Below, in pieces: positions 8,101 through 15,417 of a stretch of 24,510 nucleotides of DNA (its first letter is position 1; each line of letters starts with the position of its first letter). The position numbers and the translations under genes are program-made. The stretch lies in the NCBI GenBank assembly GCA_000695325.1, contig AVPN01000574.1, positions 1 to 24,510 of the forward strand. Reading direction: 5' to 3'. The DNA is from Pleurobrachia bachei. Taxonomy: Eukaryota > Ctenophora > Tentaculata > Cydippida > Pleurobrachiidae. The notes beneath the pieces were generated by a model that was not told where the DNA came from, did no database searches, and saw only the letters and a list, made by a program, of their open reading frames with translations.

Positions 8101-10992
8101 AGGAGAGAACCGGATGAGATCGTTACTTTAACTAGAGGAGATAACTGGGTGAGATTGGTATATTAATTAGTGGATATATCTGGGTGAGATTGGTACTTTA
8201 ACTAGTGAAGAGAACTGGGTGAGATTGTTACTTTAACTAGTGGAGAGAACTGGGTGAGATTGTTACTTTAACTAGTGAAGAGAACTGGGTGAGATTGGTA
8301 CTTTAACAAGAGGAGAGAACTGGGTGAGATTGGTAATTTAACTAGTGGAGAGAACTGGCTGAGATTGGTACTTTAACTAGTGGAGAGAACTGGGTGAGAT
8401 TGGTACTTTAACTAGTGGAGAGAACTGGGTAAGATCGTATGAGCAATAACTTACCCGGATGGGAAACTACACATGGTATAAAAGGGGAAATCACCGGCAG
8501 TAAAGAGGACCTTCGTTTGGGTCACGGGAAGGGTTGTTTCTGGACTCCGGGCCTCTGGGAAAAACATGGCCTATGGAGGGGGGACTCATGTTGGATTTAT
8601 GTACGATTTTGAACTCTATGAACTCAGATCGAGCTATAATGTAAGTGTGACGGTAATGTGAAAAACCAATTAGTTAATTAATTAATCGATGTGAAACTTA
8701 CAGTTTCTGACATTCCAGAATCACTTGTTATGCTGAGCTTGTGGGAGGAACCACCACTTCTTTTCTGAAACTAATTAGTAGGGATAAATAGTTAATTAGT
8801 AGGGATAAATAATTAATTAGTAGGGATAGCCAACCTAGAAAGAGGTCAAGATATGCCTCTTCCTGCCCACAACATACAGAAGAGGCTAGGAGATAAGTTG
8901 TCTGGGGGGGACCTAACAAAACTCACTCTGCCAGAGCTTATGATAGGTTGATCTACATCAACAGGCAGGATAGGTCCTTGTTGATCGGGAGTTTCCCCAG
9001 CCACTGAACAATCCTCGGCAGTTTTCTGGGTGTCAGACATGGTCATTGCAGTGACGGCGGCTATAATAGGGTCCGTTGGGGTTGTGGCGATCACCCCAAA
9101 TGGGCTGTCTGTGGTCTCCCGGAGTAGAACTGTCGTTCCTGAAATTGTGATGAAAGATGTGTGAAGAAAATATAACAGTTGAAAAGATTAAAGATGTATG
9201 AAAACTTACATTTATTGTTAAATAATTGAGAATAATTTACTAACCTATGGCTCGGACTACAACACCAAACTGACCCTCCAAATCAAAGGATTGTCTGTAT
9301 CCAATAACAGCATTACCTCCCACATTCAGAACCTTGTTTATTATCTGAAATAGAGAAAGAGATAAGATATTGTATATTGTAATAGGTCGATATTGTATAT
9401 ATGCAATGTCGATTTAGCAGAAGTTTCCTTCTTTCGTCAGAACTAGGTTTCGCAAAGTGATTATGTAGTAAGTACTAAAAGGTAACTATACCTTTCCTTT
9501 CAGAGTGGCTGCAAGGCGGGAGAAGAGGAGTTGACGGGCATCATTACTGGCCCTGTTAGTCCTTATTTTATCGATCCATTTATACTCAGGATCATCGTCA
9601 AGTATCAGCTCCTCCACAAAGCCCTTCACCTAATTGGGGGATATTGATTCATTTCCCAAGATTCTCGTTACATCGACATCAGGGGAACTTCACCCCTCTC
9701 TCTGATCTCTCTCACGCTCTATTCCTGTAGCTACTAGCTGAGCTAGACCGACATATAGCTAGCTTGGCGAAGACAGGGTGGGAAGCCGTGAAAGACAACC
9801 CAAAATATTCCCAGGGTTATAGAAATGTGAAAATGGAGTGACATCTGTGTTGCAAAGCAAGGGTAAACGTAGTGAAGCTACAGTCGGACCCCGATTTACC
9901 GGGCCCCGATTTACCGGACCCCCGATTTACCGGGAGGATAAACTTCCCCCGATATAGGAAAATAACAGTATTTCAACCCGATATACCGGGCATCCCGATT
10001 TACCGGGCAAAAACCTTTCCCCCGAGCATCCCGGTAAATCGGGGTCCGACTGTATAACGAAAACCCCAATAACATGCTTTCGGTTTTTGGGGATTTTCAG
10101 TTCATTTTCAGAACTCTTGATCTATTCACCAGGACGGTTCTACATACTTAATTACCTCAACAAGCCGGTAGGGAGCAGGGACAGAGTTCCCGTAGAAGAA
10201 CTTCACACCCAGACTATTCTGATTGGTTACCGAGATGTATTTCACCTGGGATAAATTGAGAACATTTCAACGGCCGATCTCTAGCTAGTATAGCACATCT
10301 CATTCTCTAGCTAGTATAGCACATTACTCTGAAACAAGATACTACTCTGCTCTCCCTTAGTTAAAATAGCAATCTCACCTTGACAATAACTTTGATTTGT
10401 CCCCGTATACCGTGTAGTGTATCAAATATAGGGAACCACCCACTCAAACAGGATGGGTTACCGGGACACACCAGGGGAACCAGGGATATCTGGACCTAGA
10501 GGAAAATTTAGACCGATGACGTTACATATTTTGAGATTTTATTCTCCGAACCGACCATCTTCGACACAATCAATTTAGAATTTAATAACACAATCAGTTA
10601 GTTAATTAATTACCCACCTTTCCAATGGGGTCGTTTGCCGTTACAGTGTCTTTATCAAAGACTTTAATCTGCAGGAGATCCTCCTGAAGCTGATCGTCAT
10701 CAGTTTCAAACTTAAACCAGTCACTGTTCCACTGAGGACAGAGCGTCTTCGAGCACACCTGAGCACAATATACAAGTGTGAAGTCACTACACAAAATAAG
10801 TGACGTCATTGGTTAGTGTGACGTCTTAATGAGAGATATGTTTTTCAGGTATCCTGTAATTACATCCAGCCCCATCTGCAGCTATTATTTGATTTGTAAA
10901 TCTATTAAAATACCAGGGGGTTGGTGGCGGAAGGGGGTATTATCAAAACTTACCAGTGTCCGGAATGTGTTCTCTTGGAACTTCACATCCAC
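5134..10992 (-). CDS. C2CD5: C2CD5 (CDP138) orthologue, 17 exons, 5' and C-terminal parts missing
   Basis: Exons in transcript order: >10992-10954, 10758-10618, 10495-10379, 10245-10156, 9629-9492, 9344-9245, 9138-8927, 8764-8702, 8552-8455, 8004-7834, 7667-7484, 7114-7022, 6531-6355, 6232-6137, 6026-5901, 5634-5354, 5278-5159. All borders are GT-AG and phases agree, giving about 750 residues collinear with the vertebrate protein as I know it: NPQWNSEWFKF-like CPQWNSDWFKF, SGWFPIFDTLHGIRG, KGFVEELI..DDPEYKWIDKI, FDLEGQFGVVVRAIG, SIGGLVTSRSVRLLDKL, LLPFMEYELHQQL. Mammalian C2CD5 is an Akt2 substrate with a Ca2+/lipid-binding C2 domain that promotes GLUT4 vesicle insertion. The role here is inferred only. 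The start lies in or beyond the assembly gap. After exon 17 a donor AAG|GTATAT is present but no further exon was found. Reading through gives a stop at 5136-5134. Confidence 0.93.
6880..7016. repeat. GA/CT microsatellite in C2CD5 intron
   Basis: About 135 bp of imperfect (GA)n on the plus strand. On the gene's strand it is a CT tract that begins only a few bases after the donor at 7021-7020. It accounts for the Ser/Leu-rich open frames on the minus strand here, which are not genes. Confidence 0.9.
7022..7667 (-). other. C2CD5: Zinc-ribbon-coding exons of C2CD5
   Basis: Exon 7667-7484 encodes ETSTICEKLCVLSATGTAV and ECGACHIPYN. Exon 7114-7022 begins VCDAGYVPDMLLTTID. Ending the first exon at 7484 (GCT|GTACGT donor) and joining in phase 0 restores a four-cysteine pattern, CGAC...CAVC, matching the vertebrate CxxC...CxxC. 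A downstream alternative donor (CGT|GTAACT) would space the second pair wrongly, so I prefer the first. Confidence 0.75.
7115..7483. other. C2CD5 intron with CpG-rich direct repeat
   Basis: This 369-bp intron holds two approximate copies of a GC-rich unit, CTCGGGGCGCTCG.GAGGG, near 7172 and 7205. They stand out against the AT-rich surroundings. No exon is seen on either strand. Confidence 0.5.
8005..8440. repeat. 35-bp minisatellite, 12 full units, filling a C2CD5 intron
   Basis: Exactly twelve 35-bp units cover 8005-8424. Each starts CTGGGTGAGATTGGTACTTT and ends with AACTAGTGGAGAGAA, and a partial thirteenth follows. Units differ at a few positions. The array makes up almost the whole intron 8005-8454. 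On the gene strand every unit ends CAATCTCACCCAG, the same sequence that serves as acceptor for the exon starting at 8004. Unit borders abut with no unique spacers, so this is not a CRISPR array. Confidence 0.95.
8772..8830. repeat. Three-copy 21-bp tandem repeat in C2CD5 intron
   Basis: TAATTAGTAGGGATAAATA repeats at a 21-bp period starting at 8772, 8793 and 8814, with the third unit ending GGGATAGCC. It lies just upstream, on the gene strand, of the acceptor for exon 8764-8702. Confidence 0.85.
9881..10052. mobile_element. TA-flanked MITE copy A (pogo/Tigger-like)
   Basis: A 172-bp element with inverted ends CAGTCGGACCCCGATTTACC / GGTAAATCGGGGTCCGACTG, bounded by TA on both sides. Inside are repeated CCGATTTACCGGG units and a conserved core CCCCCGATATAGGAAA. 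It is non-coding (the 61-residue open frame 9872-10057 is an artefact). TA target duplication and CAGT-type ends fit the Tc1/mariner superfamily. It lies in the C2CD5 intron between exons 9629-9492 and 10245-10156. Confidence 0.85.
10379..10992 (-). other. C2CD5: C2 domain-coding exons of C2CD5
   Basis: Exons 1-3 of the visible gene. The last part of an exon emerging from the gap gives VDVKFQENTFRTL. The next gives VCSKTLCPQW and the Ca2+-loop motif FDKDTVTAND, which keeps the D-x-D-x5-D spacing used for Ca2+ coordination in C2 domains. The third closes the domain with SGWFPIFDTLHGIRG. The first Ca2+ loop, near the N-terminus, is hidden by the gap, so Ca2+ binding cannot be fully judged. Confidence 0.85.
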
Positions 10993-11463
10993 NNNNNNNN
11001 NNNNNNNNNNNNNNNNNNNNNNNNNNNNNNNNNNNNNNNNNNNNNNNNNNNNNNNNNNNNNNNNNNNNNNNNNNNNNNNNNNNNNNNNNNNNNNNNNNNN
11101 NNNNNNNNNNNNNNNNNNNNNNNNNNNNNNNNNNNNNNNNNNNNNNNNNNNNNNNNNNNNNNNNNNNNNNNNNNNNNNNNNNNNNNNNNNNNNNNNNNNN
11201 NNNNNNNNNNNNNNNNNNNNNNNNNNNNNNNNNNNNNNNNNNNNNNNNNNNNNNNNNNNNNNNNNNNNNNNNNNNNNNNNNNNNNNNNNNNNNNNNNNNN
11301 NNNNNNNNNNNNNNNNNNNNNNNNNNNNNNNNNNNNNNNNNNNNNNNNNNNNNNNNNNNNNNNNNNNNNNNNNNNNNNNNNNNNNNNNNNNNNNNNNNNN
11401 NNNNNNNNNNNNNNNNNNNNNNNNNNNNNNNNNNNNNNNNNNNNNNNNNNNNNNNNNNNNNNN
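10993..11463. other. Assembly gap (471 N)
   Basis: A run of N interrupts a C2CD5 exon on its left and abuts a long hairpin on its right. Open frames that span it are meaningless. Confidence 1.
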
Positions 11464-11588
11464 CTGTGTTTAGTCTATTGTAACAATCTCACTTTTCGCT
11501 CTCTCTTTTCTGCACTTCCCCTTTTCCCCCTTCCAAGATCAGAAAAGAGAGAGCAAAAAGTGAGATTGTTACAATAGACTAAACACAG
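11464..11588. repeat. Near-perfect hairpin, 49-bp arms, 27-nt loop
   Basis: 11464-11512 and 11540-11588 are reverse complements with one mismatch in 49 positions. The loop is pyrimidine-rich. It may be a foldback element, a MITE whose end lies at the gap, an RNA hairpin, or an assembly fold-back caused by the same feature that made the gap. Confidence 0.9.
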
Positions 11589-12265
11589 GAATTCACTCAT
11601 CAATTTTTGAGCCCCTCCCTTACATATTGTTCACTTTTTGCTTCTTTCCTCGCTCTTTTCTCCGAACTGGTTTGAATTGGTGAAATATAAATTCAATGAA
11701 AAGCCCTAGAATTTGACGAGGAATCTGATGGTACCGGTCGTTTTCACCAAATCGAAAATCCAATTTTTGACCTTTTTGGTGGTTTTGGACCTCTGGTGGC
11801 TGCCCAGGTGGGTTATGAGAAGTGCCAACCCTCCCCAGCAGTTTCAATTTGACTAGTCTACACATTTGAACCGGAAATTTGAAATTCTGAAATTTGAAAT
11901 GTAGATGTCGACAGGACTGTATAGCGTTTAGCCCCCCCCCCCTACCCGTATTATTCAAGAAGGTGAAGGATGGAACCCTTTGTGAAGAAATGTAACAAAA
12001 ATAGAAATAAAATGTGATAGAATTGATGAATTAGGTTTATCTGCCTTTGTTTATAACCTTCCAGAGATATAAGTGACTGAAGAAAGGAGATGAGATGAGT
12101 CTAAAGTGCAATAGATGATCTGTTGTTGAATGTTGGTGAGGTAGGAAAGAAGATACTACAAATGAAATGTGTTAGTTTTTTCTTCGTCTTTACCATTGTA
12201 GTGTGAATATATACAGAGCCCACCTAGCCATAACAATATAGGATCACTGGAGCATTTCTAACATC
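11589..12265. other. Intergenic region, nothing recognised
   Basis: This lies between the hairpin and the first small plus-strand gene, and probably holds that gene's promoter. A 112-residue minus frame (11958-11620) has no recognisable domain and contains a run of C near 11930-11942. I do not call it a gene. Confidence 0.5.
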
Positions 12266-13071
12266 ATGTCCCTCGTTAAAGGTTTACTAGCTGCACATCA
12301 GTGGGGCAGCAAGAGTAAGTTTATCTTATATTGATGATTGGATATAATTAGTGGTTTATTGTCAGTTATTTAGCAATAACTTTGCTTAGCAACACATGAT
12401 TCTTGCCCGGCATTTGGTGTTCATGGTATTGCTCAAGCTTGCTATTGAAGTTCAAGTGCTCAAAAATATTCATGCGATACGGATATTTACTTGCTAAACT
12501 ACCAGATATCCCCCCACTAGGTTGCCCTGACTTTAGAACTCTGAATCTATCTACTGCTGGGAAGCCTAAGGAGCTGAAACTAAAAACTGGAGACTCCCGA
12601 TTTTATCCCACCGCCAAAGGTAAAGTTCTCTATTTATGACTCTTCCTAATTACTTATTACAGTCGGACCCCGATTTAGGGGCCCCCAATTTAGGGACACC
12701 CCGATTTAGGGACAGGACTTCTTTCCCCCGATATATAGGAAATTAACCTTATTTGAGCCCGATTAAGTGGACACCCCGATTTAGTGGACACGAGCCTTTC
12801 CCCCGAGGGTGTCCCTAAATCGGGGTCCGACTGTAATTAATTAATTAACTTAACTAATAAATAATAATCCTTGTGACCTTGATTGATTCTACAATTAATC
12901 TCCCATTTCCCAGTTATGCCATGCGAGGTTCAGCAAGTGATAGCCAAAGAGTCAGCGGAGGGAGCAGACAGAGAGCTGGACAGACACTCCAGATTAGCTC
13001 CCCGAACCTACGACCGCAACTTGAAACACCTCGCTGACCTCCGACTTTCGGCTGTCAACGGTTTTGTATAG
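12266..13071 (+). CDS. Small three-exon gene, ~101 residues, unknown function (paralogue 1)
   Basis: Exons are 12266-12314, 12521-12619 and 12914-13071. The ATG opens MSLVKGLLAAHQWGSK and splices at AAGA|GTAAGT. The acceptor CCCCCCACTAG at 12520 keeps phase 1, whereas the later AG at 12536 would give an immediate stop. Exon 2 ends GDSRFYPTAK. Exon 3, after TTTCCCAG, reads VMPCEVQQVIAKE, then RTYDRNLKHL, and ends at TAG 13069-13071. It is short, basic and soluble, with no signal peptide or membrane segment. Intron positions, phases and several residues match the gene at 14559-17566 (GD..YFPT..V-I/M-P and RTY....HL), so the two are probably old paralogues. I do not recognise the family. Intron 2 carries MITE copy B. 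Confidence 0.65.
12660..12833. mobile_element. TA-flanked MITE copy B
   Basis: A 174-bp relative of copy A with the same CAGTCGGACCCCGATTTA ends and TA flanks (12658-12659 and 12834-12835). The inner repeats read CGATTTAGGGAC and CGATTTAGTGGAC instead of CGATTTACCGGG. It lies in intron 2 of the small gene 12266-13071. Confidence 0.85.
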
Positions 13072-13862
13072 ATGATTTGTACACGGAGAAGCAAGGACGT
13101 CGAGAAGGACGTGGGGGAGCGGGTTTGATTTAAGATTGGTGTTGCAGGACTACTGGTATGCCTTCTTTTATATCTTATCAGTGGTAAGATTTACAAGATG
13201 ACATCATTGATGATCATCGATCATTGATGCTTTTGAGAAACTATGATAGGTTGTGACAATTGAGAGAGAGACGGATAGAAAGGGAGACATAGAACTTCTT
13301 TTAGAAGATAGACAGAAAGTGAAATCTCTACTTGAAATATAGAGTACTGCCTCCAGTATGTTTCAGCTGCATATTGATGATGGCATATAAATGGGCTTTT
13401 AAACGGCACCAGTACAGCTAGCTAGAGAAACATGCATAGACGCAGTTTAACTAGCTACAAGTAGTAGAGGTCTAGCTATAAGTTGAGTCTATCAATTGCA
13501 CTTTTATTGAATCCTTGTCGTTAAATTCCCGTTTTTCAAACAGAGTTGTTCTAAATTTGTGTTATCGCATCGTACGCAATCATGAATAATATGTACCTAG
13601 TAATACTCAGGGAAAGTACGTGTAGAATTGTATGCTCCCTTAACTTCTCGAGTCTAGGAAGTAGGATCCTAATAGGCCAATGAGCTCTGACAGTATTAAC
13701 CTCATGAGTACACATATAAAATTCAATAAATTTGCATTCATAAAGTTGCATTCATAAGTTGTAAACTGGACGAGATCGTGATCCTTCTGTACTTGAGAGA
13801 GAGTTACTGTTAAATCATAAACCATTACCGAAGCTTTTCATCCATGACTGAATTTCTTTGAA
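13072..13862. other. Intergenic region, nothing recognised
   Basis: AT-rich sequence between the first small gene and the tandem duplication. A short imperfect palindrome of GATGATC/GATCATT type lies near 13203-13228. No exon or RNA gene was seen. Confidence 0.5.
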
Positions 13863-15417
13863 ACAATAGACATTGAGATTATTTAATCAAAATACAAATA
13901 ATATTCAACAGATGCATCAAAGGAAGTACATCTTCCGTAGTTAATGAGTTGTGCCTAGCTTGGTACACCATGGTTCTGTTCCGTAATTCTAATACCAAGG
14001 ATCTTTTTGACTAGCTAGATCATATGATCTTTTCCAACCTAGTGTTATAAAATAAACCGCCCTGGGCTGGGTTTGAGAACAGTGATATCGGTTTCACTGT
14101 AAAACTCTAAAGCTGCACGCCACGGTATGGGTGATGAGACACACTGTAAAGTTTTAGTTTAGAGTATCAACAGCTGCCAAGTTTGTCATCTTCCTTGGAA
14201 GTAGGATTAAATCCTATGAAGCAGCAAGCATTAATTTCAGCCTAGTCTAACATCTTGCATTTGCGTTGTCTGTGCTTTCAATCATCATTTACCGGGATCC
14301 TCGGGGGAAAGGATTTTGCCCGGTAAATCGGGGTGCCCGGTATATCGGGCTGAAATATAGTTAATTTCCTATATCGGGGGAAATTTATCCTCCCGGTAAA
14401 TCGGGGTTCCGGTATATCAGGGCCCGGCAAATCGGGGTCCGACTGTATTGGTAAAACTGCGGATTAGAGTCTAGAAGAATACCGTCACTTCTTCCTTTTT
14501 GTATCCTCTATTTTGGTACGTAATATCTGAGTTTTCTAGGAACTAAATCCAACCTACCATGTCCAACCCCCGCAAAACTGGAAAACCCATGTTTAACTTC
14601 GCTCCAAGTAAGAAAAGTAAGCAAAAATATTTCAGATAGGTGCTGGGCAGCACTTGATAGGAGCTAGCTCATTTCATAATTCGTATCAATTTTCAACTAC
14701 CCGAGAACAAGCTAATAAGTTTTGGTTTGTGCTGTGAAACCTTCTTCCTTGAATAAATTTCTGATGAAGGAGCTGGTTCCGTGGGTCATAATACAAGTGG
14801 GTCAACACGTCTATTCACGGAATGACACATTTGTCATATAAATACAGTGCCCTCTCCTCCATCTCAATGTGTCAAAGAAGTTGTCACGGAACTAGGGAAG
14901 GCCATCACGTGCGTTTATAAACCTTCATATACAGCTGGTAACTGCCAAACATGACCCTGTTCCCATTGATCTTTAATTAAGCGGCTGAATATCAATATCA
15001 CAATTAAGTGGTCAGTTGACTGATATTAACTCCTTCTCTCTTTGTTTTTAATTATTGGAGATACACATGAAAGGAACACATGTTGTGTTGGACATGGTCT
15101 AAACACACTCTGTACATCAAGGAACCTGCCATTATAACACCTCCTAATTGCACTATAACAGCTCAAATTTTTTGCGCTACTTTAAGACTGGAGAAAAAAA
15201 AGAGGCTCAGCCACTATATCATTGTCCATTGATTTGAGTTTATTGTTTTTCGTCGACTACACCATAATAATGAGGCAGCAGTGTAGCAGGAAGAGGGGAT
15301 CTGCCAGAGCAGTTGATCAGCAAAAACAAACTGATCAAACTTGTAAGAAATACAATGTGTATTGTGCCCGTTCTATGTTGGTTCCTGACGTACTAATTTT
15401 AGCATTCCCACCAATAC
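13863..15417 (+). repeat. 1555-bp tandem duplication, copy 1
   Basis: This repeats at a constant offset of 1555 bp as 15418-16972. I noticed only about half a dozen substitutions and no net indel by eye, so it is very recent. The junction shares the short sequence ACAA. The unit contains a truncated MITE, exon 1 of the downstream small gene and its upstream sequence. Confidence 0.95.
14287..14445. mobile_element. MITE copy C, one end missing
   Basis: Same family as copy A in inverted orientation, with CGGTAAATCGG-type inner repeats and the right end GGTCCGACTG followed by TA. The left terminal ~15 bp (CAGTCGGACCCCG) are absent, so the copy is probably immobile. It lies about 115 bp upstream of the start codon of exon 1 copy 1. 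Confidence 0.8.

Noticed and set aside
8005-8440. CRISPR-like direct repeats
   Set aside because: The 35-bp units abut with no unique spacers, in a eukaryotic intron. This is a minisatellite.
10829-11577. Three long open frames crossing the Ns
   Set aside because: They are open only because the gap has no stops.
11620-11958. 112-residue minus-strand frame
   Set aside because: No recognisable domain, a glycine stretch encoded by a C run, and no splice-linked partner.
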